NCBI RefSeq assembly: GCF_023721755.1
Contig: NZ_JAMDLH010000009.1
Span: 124,001 to 188,000 of the forward strand
DNA from: Pleomorphomonas sp. NRK KF1
GTDB taxonomy: Bacteria; Pseudomonadota; Alphaproteobacteria; Rhizobiales; Pleomorphomonadaceae
DNA: 64,000 nt
Reading direction: 5' to 3'
The notes under the pieces were generated by a model that was given only the letters and a program-made list of their open reading frames with translations, searched no databases and had not been told where the DNA came from. The translations under genes were made by a program, and so were the position numbers. Of the stretch, positions 8,645-18,447 are shown one piece after another. Position 1 is the first letter of the stretch, and every line of letters begins with the position of its first letter.

Positions 8645-9499
8645 TCAGGCGTGCGCGTAGGCCCAGTAGAGTTCGCGAGCACGCCGGGTGACCGGGCCAA
8701 CCGAGAACTCGCGGGTCTCGAAACGCAGGATCGGGGTCACCTTGCCATAGTTTCCGGCCGCGAAGATCTCGTCGGCCGAGGCCAGGTCTTCGGTTTTCAG
8801 GATGCACTCGCGCACGTCGAAGCCGTCGTCGCGCAAGAGCTGGATGATGCGCGAACGCGTTATGCCCGCCAGGAACACGCCCGTGGCGACCGGCGTCATG
8901 ACCACCCCGTCTTTGGCGATGAACAGGTTGGCGGTGCCGAGTTCGCAGACATTGCCGAGCACGTCGAGCAGCACGGCGTTATCGAAGCCCTTGGCCTTGG
9001 CCTCCAGCATGGCGCGGCCGTTGTTCGGATAGAGACAGCCGGCCTTGGCGTTGACCAGCGCCGTCTCGGGCAGCGGCCGGCGGTAGCGCGTGGTGGTGAC
9101 GGCATAGCCCTCGTCGATCGACGGGATCGGCGCCTCATAGAGACTGAGGCAGAAGCGGGTCGACGCAGCTTCGGGAGGCACCCCCATGAAGCCGCCGTCT
9201 TCGGCCCAATACATCGGGCGGATGTAGAGCGCCGCGTCGCCGGAGAAGCGAGAGAAGCCCTCGCGCGCCAGCGCTTCGATTTCTTCGGCCGGGCGCAGGG
9301 CTTCGAGGCCCATGGCAAGCGCGCTACGGTTGACGCGCTGGCAGTGAAGGTCGAGATCGGGCGCCACACCCTCGAAATAGCGGGCGCCGTCGAACACCGA
9401 CGAGGCGAGCCAGGACGAATGCGTCCTGACGCCCATGATCTGCACGTTGCCCTCGTGCCATTTGCCATCCAACCACGTCCAGGTCTGAGACCAAGCCAC
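8645..9499 (-). CDS. ilvE: Branched-chain amino acid aminotransferase
   Basis: A 284-residue PLP fold-type IV aminotransferase. Landmarks are the N-terminal WLDGKWHEGN region, SSVFDGARYFEG, RPMYWAEDGGFMG, the PLP-lysine region ALVNAKAGCLYPNNGRA, and CELGTANLFI near the cofactor phosphate site. It interconverts Leu/Ile/Val and their 2-oxo acids with glutamate/2-oxoglutarate. The exact substrate range cannot be read from sequence; D-amino-acid transaminases share the fold. A GTG start at 9499 is preferred because GGAAGG lies about 10 nt upstream and the longer frame (to 9565) adds only Arg-rich residues. It is divergent from the dehalogenase gene. Confidence 0.85.
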   Translation of the reverse strand: MAWSQTWTWLDGKWHEGNVQIMGVRTHSSWLASSVFDGARYFEGVAPDLDLHCQRVNRSALAMGLEALRPAEEIEALAREGFSRFSGDAALYIRPMYWAEDGGFMGVPPEAASTRFCLSLYEAPIPSIDEGYAVTTTRYRRPLPETALVNAKAGCLYPNNGRAMLEAKAKGFDNAVLLDVLGNVCELGTANLFIAKDGVVMTPVATGVFLAGITRSRIIQLLRDDGFDVRECILKTEDLASADEIFAAGNYGKVTPILRFETREFSVGPVTRRARELYWAYAHA

Positions 9500-9704
9500 G
9501 ATACTGTCCTTCCGTTTCTCGTTGCGTCCGATGCCCCGTCGTCGCCGAACGCGGCGGCGCGGCAACGGCCCGATGAAAACCCGCCCCTCTGCAGGCTTTT
9601 CCGCATGTCTGTTTTGCCGGTTTCCAGATAACCGATATATCCGATACCAGAGTTGCGAAAGCCGCTGGATTCACGAATCGACGGCTGAAAGCGGAGACAG
9701 CGGC

Positions 9705-10364
9705 ATGTACCATCCGATCTTCCTGTTCGATGCCTACGGCACGCTGTTCGACGTCCACTCGGCCGTCCGTCGGCACGCCGCCGAGCTCGGGTCCGACGCA
9801 CAGCGCCTGTCCGAGCTCTGGCGGACCAAGCAACTCGAGTATTCGTGGATCCGGTCGGCGACCGGCGCCTACAAGGATTTCTGGGCGCTGACCAAGGATG
9901 CGCTCGACGCGGCCTTCGCGGTCTACCCCCAGGTCGACCCCGGTCTGCGCGAAACGTTGCTCGAAGCCTATCGCAGCTGCGACTGTTTCCCCGAGGTGCC
10001 CGCCGTCCTGCGCGACCTCAAGATTGCCGGCACCCGCATCGCCATCCTGTCGAACGGCAGTCCGCTGATGCTCAACCGGGCGATCCGGGCCGCCGGCCTC
10101 GGCGACATCATCGACGACGTGCTGTCGGTGGATACGATCGGCTGCTACAAGCCGGACCCGCGGGTCTATGAGATGGCGACGACGCACTTTCGCGTGTTCC
10201 CGAGCGCCATCTCCTTCCAGTCGTCCAACCGCTGGGACGTGGCCGGTGGATCGCGATTCGGCTTCCGCACGGTCTGGATCAATCGCACCGGCGCGCCCGA
10301 CGAGTATCAGGACATGCGCCCGGCGGCGGAGTTGCCCGACCTGACCGGCCTGACCAAGCTCTGA
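9705..10364 (+). CDS. (S)-2-haloacid dehalogenase type II (HAD superfamily)
   Basis: A 219-residue HAD hydrolase. Motif I is FLFDAYGTLFDVHSA with nucleophile D9, motif II is ILSNGSPLML, motif III is the Lys in CYKPDPRVYEMA, and motif IV is SSNRWDVAGGSRFGFRTVWINR. The SSN-x-x-D arrangement and WINR ending are typical of L-2-haloacid dehalogenases, which hydrolyse 2-haloalkanoates to 2-hydroxy acids. In environmental genomes many act on unknown small molecules. ATG 9705 is chosen because the family starts directly before the motif-I strand. The 205-bp region to ilvE must hold both promoters. Confidence 0.88.
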   Translation: MYHPIFLFDAYGTLFDVHSAVRRHAAELGSDAQRLSELWRTKQLEYSWIRSATGAYKDFWALTKDALDAAFAVYPQVDPGLRETLLEAYRSCDCFPEVPAVLRDLKIAGTRIAILSNGSPLMLNRAIRAAGLGDIIDDVLSVDTIGCYKPDPRVYEMATTHFRVFPSAISFQSSNRWDVAGGSRFGFRTVWINRTGAPDEYQDMRPAAELPDLTGLTKL

Positions 10365-10407
10365 GAGGCATTTGCCCCGATGTTTCGGAAGCCGTAACCT
10401 CGTCTCG

Positions 10408-10512
10408 CTAGAGCAGTTCCAGCAAAAGTGGTACCGGTTTTGCGTCCGGAACTGCGTCTTAACAAAGAGATAGAGTTTTTCCGGCGAACCCAAGTTCACG
10501 GGAAAAACTCTA
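10408..10512. repeat. Intergenic repeat element (GCAGTTCC / AGAGTTTTTCC type)
   Basis: Starts CTAGAGCAGTTCC and ends AAAAACTCTA. It carries the inverted repeats GCAGTTCC (10413-10420) / GGAACTGC (10448-10455) and TAGAGTTTTTCC (10471-10482) / GGAAAAACTCTA (10501-10512, perfect over 12 bp). The internal AGCAAAAGTGGTACCGG and CGGTTTTGCGTCCGG segments match a short intergenic repeat I know from many Rhizobiales genomes. Its function is unknown; it could fold in RNA. Confidence 0.65.
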
Positions 10513-10573
10513 ATGTCCGGGCCAAAGGTTCGGCGATTTGGACCTGCTCCATCGTCGCCCAGGGGAGGCAGAC

Positions 10574-12562
10574 ATGACCGAGCTTCACGCGCTCGCCGAA
10601 GCAATCGGCCTGGTGCGAAACTGGTGGGACGTGGCCGGCAAACCGCAGACGGTCAGCGACGAGGCGCTCGGCACCATCGCGACCGCGCTCGGCTATCCCG
10701 CCGACAGCGCGGCGGCCATAGCGCGGAGCCTGGAGCAGATCGAAGACGAGCGGAGGCGACCGCCCGCCCTGATTGTCGCCGACGCGAGGCAACCCATTCC
10801 TCTCCCCCTCAGTCTTGCGCGCGCCGACCTCGTTGCCGAAGACGGCACGAGCCAGGCGCTCCAGATCGAGGGCGGCCACCTGCCGCCGATCGTCGAACCC
10901 GGTTACTACCGTTTGACCATCGGTGCGCACGAGGTGGCGCTCGCCGTTGCCCCGCCTCGCTGTCATGGCATCGAGGCCGATCGCCGCGTCTGGGGACCGT
11001 CGGTCCAGATTCCGTCGTTGCGCGGCCGGGAGCCGCAGCCCTTCGGCCATTTCGGTCATCTCGACGACGCGGTGAAGCAGTTCGCCGAACGTGGCGCCGA
11101 CGTGGTGATGATCAACCCGGTGCATGCCCTCTTTCCCGGCCATGGCATCGGCTTCAGCCCCTACTCTCCGTCGAGTCGGCTTTTCCTCAACGGCGCCATG
11201 GGTGATCCGGCGCTGGTCGGTCTGCCGCCCTTGCCGCCGGGCGAGGACGGCGAAGCCCTCATCGACTGGGAAGGCGCGCTGCCAAGGCGCCTTGCCCAGC
11301 TCCGGAAGGTGTTCGACACGCTGCCCCCCGACGTTCGGTCACGCGTCGTCGGGGACAGTCTCGCCGGCGGCGACGCACTGCGCCGCCATGCCATCTTCGA
11401 TGCGCTCGACGTTCGTTTCCGGGCGCGCGGCCTCGACGGCTGGCGGGCGTGGCCTGCCCCGTTCCATGCCCCCGATGGTGCAGCCGTACGTCAGTTCGCG
11501 GCCGAGAATCCAGACGAGATCACCTTTCATCTGTTCGTTCAATGGCTGGCCCACGAGAGCCTTGCCGCCATACAGGGCCGTGCCAAGGCGGCGGGCATGG
11601 CGGTCGGGCTACTGGCCGACCTTGCCGTCGGCGTCCACACCGGTGGCAGCGACAGTTGGGGGCTCCGCGACCACCTTCTCGATGGTCTCACCATCGGAGC
11701 GCCGCCCGATCCGCTTGGTCCACTCGGGCAAAACTGGATGCTCACCACCTTCTCGCCGCGCGGGTTGAGGGAGAGCGGATATGCACCGTGGATCGCCACG
11801 CTCCGGTCAACCCTCAGCCGAGCCGGCGGCCTCAGGATCGACCACGCCTTCGGCCTGTCGCGTCTTTGGGTGATGCCGGAAGGACGGTCGTCGAGCGACG
11901 GCGCCTACCTCATTTATCCCTTCCACGACCTCACGCGCCTGGCTGCGCTCGAATCGCACCGGGCCAAGGCACTGATCGTCGCCGAGGATCTCGGCACCAA
12001 GCCGGGAGGCTTTGCCGAAGCGATCGACGCCACGGGCATGTTGGGGATGCGGGTCCTGTGGTTCGAGCGTGCGCTCGACCATGGCTTCATCGGCCCACAG
12101 GACTATCCGCCCGACAGTGTCGCCATGACCGGCACCCATGACACCGCCACCGTCGCCGGTTGGTGGGCCGGGCGCGACCTCGACTGGGCCGATGAGCTCG
12201 GCCGTCTTCCGGTCGATTCCAACCGCGAGCGCGAGGACGAACGACGAGCGTGGGATCGCGGGCTGTTGTGGGCCACATTCGGCGGCAGCGAGCCTCGTCC
12301 GGCTCCTGAGGAGACCGCCCCGGTGGTCGAAGCCGCGCTCCGCCACATCGGACGGGCACGCTCACGCATCGCCCTCGCGCCGCTCGAAGACATCCTGGCG
12401 CTCGAAGAGCAGCCCAACCTGCCCGGCACCATCAGCGAGCATCCCAACTGGCGCCGCCGCATGGAGGCGCCGCTGGAGGATCTGCTCGCTCGGCCCGAGA
12501 CCGCCCAGCGGATCAACGCGCTGGCCACGGCGAGGACGGAGCCGCCGGCGGACAGTTGGTGA
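10574..12562 (+). CDS. malQ: 4-alpha-glucanotransferase (amylomaltase, GH77)
   Basis: A 662-residue GH77 enzyme that transfers 1,4-alpha-glucan segments between malto-oligosaccharides and releases glucose. Active-site regions are RIDHAFGLSRLW (nucleophile Asp), LIVAEDLGTKPGGF (acid/base Glu) and MTGTHDTATVAGWW (stabilising Asp). HTGGSDSWGLRDH is the acceptor-site region and SPYSPSSRLFLN the conserved early motif. It is cytoplasmic, with a strong AGGGGAGG ribosome site at 10561-10568. No glycogen or maltose genes are adjacent, so the supply of glucans is not visible here. Confidence 0.93.
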   Translation: MTELHALAEAIGLVRNWWDVAGKPQTVSDEALGTIATALGYPADSAAAIARSLEQIEDERRRPPALIVADARQPIPLPLSLARADLVAEDGTSQALQIEGGHLPPIVEPGYYRLTIGAHEVALAVAPPRCHGIEADRRVWGPSVQIPSLRGREPQPFGHFGHLDDAVKQFAERGADVVMINPVHALFPGHGIGFSPYSPSSRLFLNGAMGDPALVGLPPLPPGEDGEALIDWEGALPRRLAQLRKVFDTLPPDVRSRVVGDSLAGGDALRRHAIFDALDVRFRARGLDGWRAWPAPFHAPDGAAVRQFAAENPDEITFHLFVQWLAHESLAAIQGRAKAAGMAVGLLADLAVGVHTGGSDSWGLRDHLLDGLTIGAPPDPLGPLGQNWMLTTFSPRGLRESGYAPWIATLRSTLSRAGGLRIDHAFGLSRLWVMPEGRSSSDGAYLIYPFHDLTRLAALESHRAKALIVAEDLGTKPGGFAEAIDATGMLGMRVLWFERALDHGFIGPQDYPPDSVAMTGTHDTATVAGWWAGRDLDWADELGRLPVDSNREREDERRAWDRGLLWATFGGSEPRPAPEETAPVVEAALRHIGRARSRIALAPLEDILALEEQPNLPGTISEHPNWRRRMEAPLEDLLARPETAQRINALATARTEPPADSW

Positions 12563-12599
12563 GGCGGGTATCGTACCGGATCCCCGCCCCGGTCTCGGC

Positions 12600-14240
12600 T
12601 TATTTCAGCAGGCTTCCCAACACGCCGCGCACCAGCGCTCGGCCGATCTGCGAACCGACCTGGCTCGATACCGAGCGCACCACCGACTTGATGGCCGCCT
12701 CCGTCACCGTTTGCCGGCGTCCATAACCATAGGTGTCGCGGCGGGCGGCCCGCTCGTCGCGCTCTTCGCGGCGTCGACGTTCGGCGGCGCTTTCGTACTC
12801 GTCCAGGCGCGGCCGGCGGGCTGGCTCGTCATCCCGGGTCTCCGACGTCGGTGCATTGGGCCGGCTGCGACTCCAGCCGAAATCGGGCACGCTGAAACCA
12901 GGGCTTTCACGCCTCGTACGTGGCGGATCGACCGGTTCGTGCCGCTTCTGGGAACCGTTGGCGCGCGCCTTCAGCACCTCGAAGGCGGACTCCCGGTCGA
13001 CCGCCTCGTCATAGATGCCGCGGAGAGGGCTCGCCGCCATCAGAGCCGCTCGCTCCTCATCCTGGAGCGGCCCCAGCCGTGAAGACGGCGGCCTGATCAG
13101 CGTACGCTCGACGATCGACGGCACGGCCTTGCCCTCCAGCATGGAGACCAGGGCCTCGCCCTGCCCGAGCTCGGTGATCGCCGTGAAGGTGTCGAAGTCC
13201 GGATTGGGCCGGAAGGTTTCGGCCGCCACCTTCACCGCCTTCTGCTCGCGCGGGGTGTAGGCCCGTAGCGCGTGCTGCACGCGGTTGCCGAGTTGTGCGA
13301 GTACGCTCTCGGGAATATCCAGCGGATTCTGCGTGACGAAATAGATGCCGACGCCCTTGGAGCGGATCAGCTTGACCACTTGCTCCACCTTTTCGACCAG
13401 CGCCTTCGGCGCCTCGTCGAACAAGAGATGCGCCTCGTCGAAGAAGAAGACCAGCTTGGGCTTGTCGAGATCGCCGACCTCGGGCATCTCCTCGAACAGC
13501 TCCGAGAGCAGCCAGAGCAAAAAGGTAGCGTAGAGGCGCGGCGTCTGCATCAGCTTGTCGGCGGCCAGCACGTTGACGGCGCCTCGCCCATCGTCCGTCA
13601 CCTGCATCAGGTCCGATATCTGCAAGCCGGGCTCGCCGAAGAAATTCTCGCCGCCCTGCTGCTCCAGCACCAGGAGCTGTCGCTGGATGGCCCCCACCGT
13701 CGCCTTGGCGACGTTGCCGTAGCTGGTGGCGACGGCATCGGCGTTTTCGGCAACGTAGACGAGCAGCGACCGCAGATCCTTGAGATCGAGCAACAGAAGA
13801 CCTTCGTCGTCGGCCACCTTGAAAACGATGTTGAGCACTCCCTCCTGCGTCTCATTGAGATCCAGGAGACGCGACAAAAGAAGAGGGCCCATTTCGGACA
13901 CCGTCGTCCGCACCGGGTGTCCTTTCTTGCCGAACAGGTCCCAGAAGACGGTCGGGGCCGCCCTGAGCTGGTACTCGTCTGTAAAGCCGATGGAGCGCGC
14001 CCTCTCCTCAAGGAAGTCCTTGGCTTCGCCGGGAGCGCCAAGCCCCGAGAGATCGCCCTTCACGTCGGCACAGAACACCGGCACGCCGGCATCCGACAGC
14101 CCCTCGGCCAGCACCTGCAACGTCACCGTCTTGCCGGTGCCGGTGGCGCCCGTGATGAGACCATGCCGGTTGGCGAGCTTCAGCGTCAGATATTCCGGCT
14201 TCGTGCCCGTTCCCAGATAGACCTTGCCCTCTTCCAGCAT
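12600..14240 (-). CDS. DUF853 / HerA-helicase-like ATPase
   Basis: A 546-residue P-loop ATPase. Walker A is GATGTGKT (residues about 31-38) and Walker B is [16 protein letters not shown] (about 265-280), with a conserved [19 protein letters not shown] segment after it. The C-terminal third is rich in Arg, Pro and Glu and looks disordered ([25 protein letters not shown] region), ending in a small hydrophobic tail. The family (DUF853, YjgR-like) is related to HerA/FtsK ATPases; its role is unclear, possibly in DNA transactions. It converges with malQ with a 37-nt gap. Confidence 0.88.
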   Translation of the reverse strand: MLEEGKVYLGTGTKPEYLTLKLANRHGLITGATGTGKTVTLQVLAEGLSDAGVPVFCADVKGDLSGLGAPGEAKDFLEERARSIGFTDEYQLRAAPTVFWDLFGKKGHPVRTTVSEMGPLLLSRLLDLNETQEGVLNIVFKVADDEGLLLLDLKDLRSLLVYVAENADAVATSYGNVAKATVGAIQRQLLVLEQQGGENFFGEPGLQISDLMQVTDDGRGAVNVLAADKLMQTPRLYATFLLWLLSELFEEMPEVGDLDKPKLVFFFDEAHLLFDEAPKALVEKVEQVVKLIRSKGVGIYFVTQNPLDIPESVLAQLGNRVQHALRAYTPREQKAVKVAAETFRPNPDFDTFTAITELGQGEALVSMLEGKAVPSIVERTLIRPPSSRLGPLQDEERAALMAASPLRGIYDEAVDRESAFEVLKARANGSQKRHEPVDPPRTRRESPGFSVPDFGWSRSRPNAPTSETRDDEPARRPRLDEYESAAERRRREERDERAARRDTYGYGRRQTVTEAAIKSVVRSVSSQVGSQIGRALVRGVLGSLLK

Positions 14241-14404
14241 GCACGGCTCCTTCCCGATGCGCTCGGTACCCTGAACAGGCTTTTACCCGGCCCAAGGTCG
14301 CCCCTCAACGCCATCAATGGACGGAAGCGTCTTCCAGGCGAGAAACGAAAAGACCCGCCGGCGAACCAACGGGCCTTGATCATATCATCTAGCGCGAAAC
14401 GATT

Positions 14405-15115
14405 TCAGCCGGCGAGCGAGATCTGTCCGTAGCGCAACGCCTCGACGACCGCCTGGGTCTTGTTGGTCGCGTCGAGCTTCTCGCCAGCATTCTGAAGGTG
14501 GGCGTGCACTGTCCGCTGGGAAATGTTGAGACTCTCTGCGATGTCCTGGGCCGTCATGCCGAGCGCCGTCAGCTCCAGAACCCGCCGCTCGCGAGCCGAT
14601 AGGTCGCCGGGGCGAGAGTCCATGAGATAGCCGAGCGCCCTCAGGCGGCGGAACGCCTGATTGCAGAGGAAATCGAAGGCGACGAGGTCGAGCTCCGTCA
14701 GCGACAGAGCCTCGCCGAGACCGATGACCGCCGCCTGATAGGGCGGGATCGAGGTGATCGGCACCGCCACGATACGCGCCGACGCCTCGGGGCCGGCAGC
14801 GGCAACCAGGTCGGAGTGTCCGGAAATGCTGACGCCGTCGATGAGGCAAGGCCGATGGGCGACACGGCAACGCTCCAAAACCGGATCGCCCTTCGAAATC
14901 GTGATGAGCTGCCCGCGCTCGGAGCGGATATCCGGCCAGCGGATGTGGAGCACCAGCGGCTCCACCGGACGGCCCGGCATCGGCAGTCCGGAGATCAGCA
15001 CATGACTGGCTCCATGGCCCAGAAGACGCCGCTCGATGACCTCGAATATCTTGTTCGCACTCGAGTATGTCCGGAGACCGACTGCGTCAGCGAGGATGTC
15101 GTCTGGTGTATTCAT
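14405..15115 (-). CDS. LuxR-type regulator with autoinducer-binding-like domain
   Basis: A 236-residue protein. The N-terminal ~160 residues resemble an autoinducer-binding domain, and the C-terminal ~65 hold a LuxR HTH (LSARERRVLELTALGMTAQDIAESL, then ISQRTVHAHLQNAGEKL). The AHL-site DP pair may be present in SKGDPVLERC, but the Trp and Tyr expected upstream at fixed spacing are not where they should be, so the ligand is doubtful. No luxI-type synthase gene is in the window. It sits alone, followed by a long intergenic region upstream of its promoter. Confidence 0.8.
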   Translation of the reverse strand: MNTPDDILADAVGLRTYSSANKIFEVIERRLLGHGASHVLISGLPMPGRPVEPLVLHIRWPDIRSERGQLITISKGDPVLERCRVAHRPCLIDGVSISGHSDLVAAAGPEASARIVAVPITSIPPYQAAVIGLGEALSLTELDLVAFDFLCNQAFRRLRALGYLMDSRPGDLSARERRVLELTALGMTAQDIAESLNISQRTVHAHLQNAGEKLDATNKTQAVVEALRYGQISLAG

Positions 15116-15828
15116 GGTTTCGACCCTACCTCTAGCCGCCCAAAAGGTCGTCAGTTCGGGGGATACGCTCGCAGCCTTTAGCTGCTTTTCGCATGAAAAC
15201 GCATAAACACCCGAACAGGTTCCTTCTAGAGCACATTGGCAGCCAGATAAAGGCTTTACGAGCGAAAGCGGACAATATCACACGAATTGCTATGCCCTCG
15301 GCCGCAAGAAATGCCAGATACATCGATTTATCCTACCTATCGATGACACATAAACTTTCGTATAACTCAGATTTTAATGGAATTAAGATAGTTTTTCCGG
15401 AGTCTTCCTCAGTATCAACTTTCAAATTGAAATTTATCGATAGGTCACATTAAAAAAACAAAATGTATTATCCGAGAAACAAACCCCGCGTGAACCCGCA
15501 TGTTCCAGTTTCAATTACCTGACTAGCAGCCTTCCATTGCAGCGCCCTCGAAAACACGCCTTCCGATTACGCCCATGCATTTTACCACCCAGAATTTTAG
15601 AAAGTCATGGGCCGGTAAAGCCTGCGGCGTAGAAAAACTTGCCCTCCGGCGCCTCTCGACATAGCGGGAGTCGCCCCAGCGTGTCTGCAGGTCGCACCAC
15701 ATCCATATGTTTGAAAAGGCCCGGCAATCGTCCCGACAATCCGCCCCGCAAGCTCGACATCTGCCTTTCAGGGCTCGTCTCGACGACGAAGAATGGCCTA
15801 TAACGGAGCACCCCAATCGGAGGCCGTG
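15116..15828. other. Long intergenic region with AT-rich island
   Basis: About 710 bp without a well-supported gene. From about 15200 to 15520 the base composition drops to clearly AT-rich, unlike the rest of the left arm, with an A-rich run (AAAAAAACAAAATG) near 15450. A frame at 15193-15453 (+, 86 codons) exists but has no recognisable family or ribosome site. The luxR-type promoter must lie near 15120-15250 and the dipeptidase promoter near 15700-15820. Confidence 0.5.
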
Positions 15829-17214
15829 ATGACCATTCATGCCGTTCTATCCCGTGTCGATGCCGACTTTCCCCAAAGCCTTGATCGCCTGTTCGATTTC
15901 CTGCGCATTCCCTCGATTTCCGCCGACCCATCCTACAAGGACGACTGTGTCCGCGCCGCGAAGTGGCTGGTCAACGAACTGACCGCGCTTGGTTTTGACG
16001 CCTCCATCAGGCCTACGCCCCTGCATCCGATGGTGGTCGGTCACTACACCAAGGCCGGACCGGACAAGCCCCATGTTCTGTTCTACGCCCACTACGACGT
16101 CCAGCCGGTCGATCCGCTGGAGCTGTGGGATTCGCCGCCCTTCGAGCCGGTGGTGAAGACGCTCCCCGACGGCAGCGAGCGCATCCTTGCCCGCGGCGCG
16201 CAGGACGACAAGGGACAGTTGATGACGTTCCTGGAAGCCTGCCGCGCCTTGATCGCGGAAACGGGGGCGCTGCCGGTCAACGTCACCTTCTTCTCGGAGG
16301 GCGAAGAGGAGTCGGGGTCGCCGTCGATGATTCCATTCCTTGAAGCCAACAAGGAGGAGCTTTCCGTCGACGTCGCACTCGTCTGCGACACCGAAATGTG
16401 GAATCGCAAGACGCCGGCCGTCACCAGCATGCTGCGCGGACTGGTCGGCGAAGAGATCTCGCTCCGGTGCGCCAGTCACGACCTCCACTCGGGCGCGTTT
16501 GGCGGAGCGGCGCTCAATCCGCTGCACGTGCTGACGAAGGTTCTCGGCGATCTGCACGACGACAAGGGCCGCGTCACGGTGCCCGGGTTCTATGATGGCG
16601 TTGCCGACATTTCGCCGGAACTCCGGGCCAACTGGGACAACCTCGGCTTCGATGCCGCCGCCTTTCTGGGCGGCGCCGGCCTGACGGCGCCCGCCGGGGA
16701 GAAAGACCGGTCGGTGCTTGAGCAGATCTGGTCGCGCCCCACCTGCGAGATCAACGGTCTCGCCGGCGGTTATGCCGGGCCGGGCTTCAAGACGGTGCTG
16801 CCGGCGTCGGCGGAAGCCAAGGTGTCCTTCCGCCTCGTCGCCGGGCAGGACCCGGACAAGATCCGCACCGCCTTCCGTCAGTATGTGACGGATCGACTGC
16901 CGCCCGACGCCAAGGTCGAGTTCCGTGAGCATGGTGGCAGCCCCGCCGTTCACGTTGCGATCGACGGCGACGCCATGCGCAAGGCGCGCGCGGCGCTGGA
17001 AGCCGAATGGGGCCTGGCGCCGGCTCTTGTCGGCTCCGGCGGTTCAATCCCGGTGGTCGGACATTTCAAGTCGATCCTCGGCATGGACAGCCTGATGATC
17101 GGCTTCGGCCTCGACGACGATCGCATTCACTCGCCCAACGAGAAATACGAGGTGTCGAGCTATCATGGCGGCATCCGCTCGTGGGTCCGCGTCCTCAACG
17201 CCCTCGCCTCCTGA
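15829..17214 (+). CDS. M20-family metallodipeptidase
   Basis: A 461-residue zinc peptidase of the M20 dipeptidase group. The metal and catalytic motifs are YAHYDVQPVD (His, Asp), RGAQDDKGQ (bridging Asp), FSEGEEESGS (general-base Glu and ligand Glu), CDTEMWN (Asp) and the C-terminal DDRIHSPNEKY (His). A lid/dimerisation domain sits between CDTEMWN and the C-terminal motif (DLHSGAFGG). It cleaves dipeptides or N-acyl amino acids in the cytoplasm; the exact substrate is not readable. ATG 15829 has GGAGG upstream; the frame extends to 15793 but is less likely. Confidence 0.9.
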   Translation: MTIHAVLSRVDADFPQSLDRLFDFLRIPSISADPSYKDDCVRAAKWLVNELTALGFDASIRPTPLHPMVVGHYTKAGPDKPHVLFYAHYDVQPVDPLELWDSPPFEPVVKTLPDGSERILARGAQDDKGQLMTFLEACRALIAETGALPVNVTFFSEGEEESGSPSMIPFLEANKEELSVDVALVCDTEMWNRKTPAVTSMLRGLVGEEISLRCASHDLHSGAFGGAALNPLHVLTKVLGDLHDDKGRVTVPGFYDGVADISPELRANWDNLGFDAAAFLGGAGLTAPAGEKDRSVLEQIWSRPTCEINGLAGGYAGPGFKTVLPASAEAKVSFRLVAGQDPDKIRTAFRQYVTDRLPPDAKVEFREHGGSPAVHVAIDGDAMRKARAALEAEWGLAPALVGSGGSIPVVGHFKSILGMDSLMIGFGLDDDRIHSPNEKYEVSSYHGGIRSWVRVLNALAS

Positions 17215-17329
17215 GGCCTGAAAGAGACGCCGGCAACGCGTCTGCCGGCGTCACCCAAGCACAGCTCCCAGGCCGTCACCTTCGATCCTTCTTTTCATCG
17301 GATGAGTGTTTGAACCGGCTCATTGCGCA

Positions 17330-17358
17330 TTGACGAGGGAATTGCATAGCCTTATTGA
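17330..17358 (+). promoter_or_regulatory. Candidate sigma-70-type promoter of the xylose operon
   Basis: TTGACG (17330-17335) and TATTGA (17353-17358) are separated by 17 nt, about 35 nt upstream of the LacI-family start at 17393. This fits the sigma-70 consensus reasonably. It is the only promoter-like pair I see for the regulator-xylB-xylA unit. Confidence 0.45.
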
Positions 17359-17392
17359 GTGAAAAAAATCATTTGGAAGGCTGGACCCCTCA

Positions 17393-18415
17393 ATGAAGAT
17401 CACCTTGCGAACGGTCGCCGAGGCGGCTGGCGTTAGTGTGGCGACGGTCGATCGAGTCTTGAACAGACGCGATGGTGTGCGTTCGGTGACCATCGAGAAG
17501 GTGGAAAACGCCATCCGCCAGCTGGGGTATGCGCCATCGAGCCTGGCCGGTCGCGTGCAGCCGGCAACCAGCCATTTCGCCTTCGTTCTGCCACGCGGCC
17601 ACAATCCGTTCTTCGAGGCGCTTGAAACAGCCATTCAACGCATGGGCGACTGGCTTCCCTACAAGGGAGCAAGTTTCGATATCCGCCATGTCGACGTCTT
17701 CGACGGCGAAGCCCTTGCCGAAGCGTTGAGGGAAATTCGGCAAGACGATTACGCGGGCATCGCCGTCGCCGCGCTCGATCACCCCGCCGTACGCGAGGCG
17801 ATCAACGCATTGAAGTCCGACGGCGTCTCGGTGGTGACCTTGGTGTCGGACGTGCCGAGTTCTCGGCGCGACCGCTTCATCGGTATCGACAATACGGCCG
17901 CCGGCCGCACTGCCGGCTCGCTGATCGGTCGCTTCCTGCCCAACCATGCCGGCAAGGTGGCCTTGGTGGCCGGTTCGCTGGCATTGCGCGACCATGCCGA
18001 ACGCCGGTTCGGCTTCGAGCAGGTGATCGCCCAGGACTTTCCCGAGGTTCACGTGATCGCCCTGCGCGAAGGGCGGGACGATCCGACCCGCGTTCACAAG
18101 CTGGTCGAGGACCTTCTGCGTCAGCACACCGATCTTGCCGGCATCTACAACGCCGGCGCCGGCAATGCCGGCGTCATCTCGGCGCTCGAAGCGAGCGGCC
18201 GGGCGCGCGAAATCGTCTACATCGCCCATGAACTGATCGAGGAGAACCGCGAAGCGCTGGTGAGAGGGACCATCGACGCGGTGATCAACCAGGATCCTGG
18301 CCATGAGGTGCGATCGGCGGCCCGCGTGCTCATGTCGCTGACGTCGGACTGGCAGATCATCGACGAGCAGGAGCGCATCCGCATCGACATTTTCCTGCGC
18401 GACAATCTCCTGTAG
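17393..18415 (+). CDS. LacI-family regulator of the xylose operon
   Basis: A 340-residue repressor. The N-terminal HTH reads ITLRTVAEAAGVSVATVDRVLNRR followed by the hinge helix RQLGYAPSSLAGRV, then a periplasmic-binding-protein-like effector domain (about residues 60-335) with GIDNTAAGRTAGSLIGRF and an INQDPGHEVRSAARV tail. It lies directly upstream of xylB (32-nt gap) in the same orientation, so it most likely controls xylose use and its own synthesis with xylose as inducer. This effector assignment is from context. No clear operator palindrome was found by eye. Confidence 0.85.
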   Translation: MKITLRTVAEAAGVSVATVDRVLNRRDGVRSVTIEKVENAIRQLGYAPSSLAGRVQPATSHFAFVLPRGHNPFFEALETAIQRMGDWLPYKGASFDIRHVDVFDGEALAEALREIRQDDYAGIAVAALDHPAVREAINALKSDGVSVVTLVSDVPSSRRDRFIGIDNTAAGRTAGSLIGRFLPNHAGKVALVAGSLALRDHAERRFGFEQVIAQDFPEVHVIALREGRDDPTRVHKLVEDLLRQHTDLAGIYNAGAGNAGVISALEASGRAREIVYIAHELIEENREALVRGTIDAVINQDPGHEVRSAARVLMSLTSDWQIIDEQERIRIDIFLRDNLL

Positions 18416-18447
18416 CGCCGGACCCGAAACAACACTGGGAGGAGCCC

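Noticed and set aside
15193-15453. 86-codon plus-strand frame in the AT-rich island
   Set aside because: No ribosome site, no recognisable family and no neighbours; more likely a chance frame in low-GC DNA. Kept only as part of the intergenic description.
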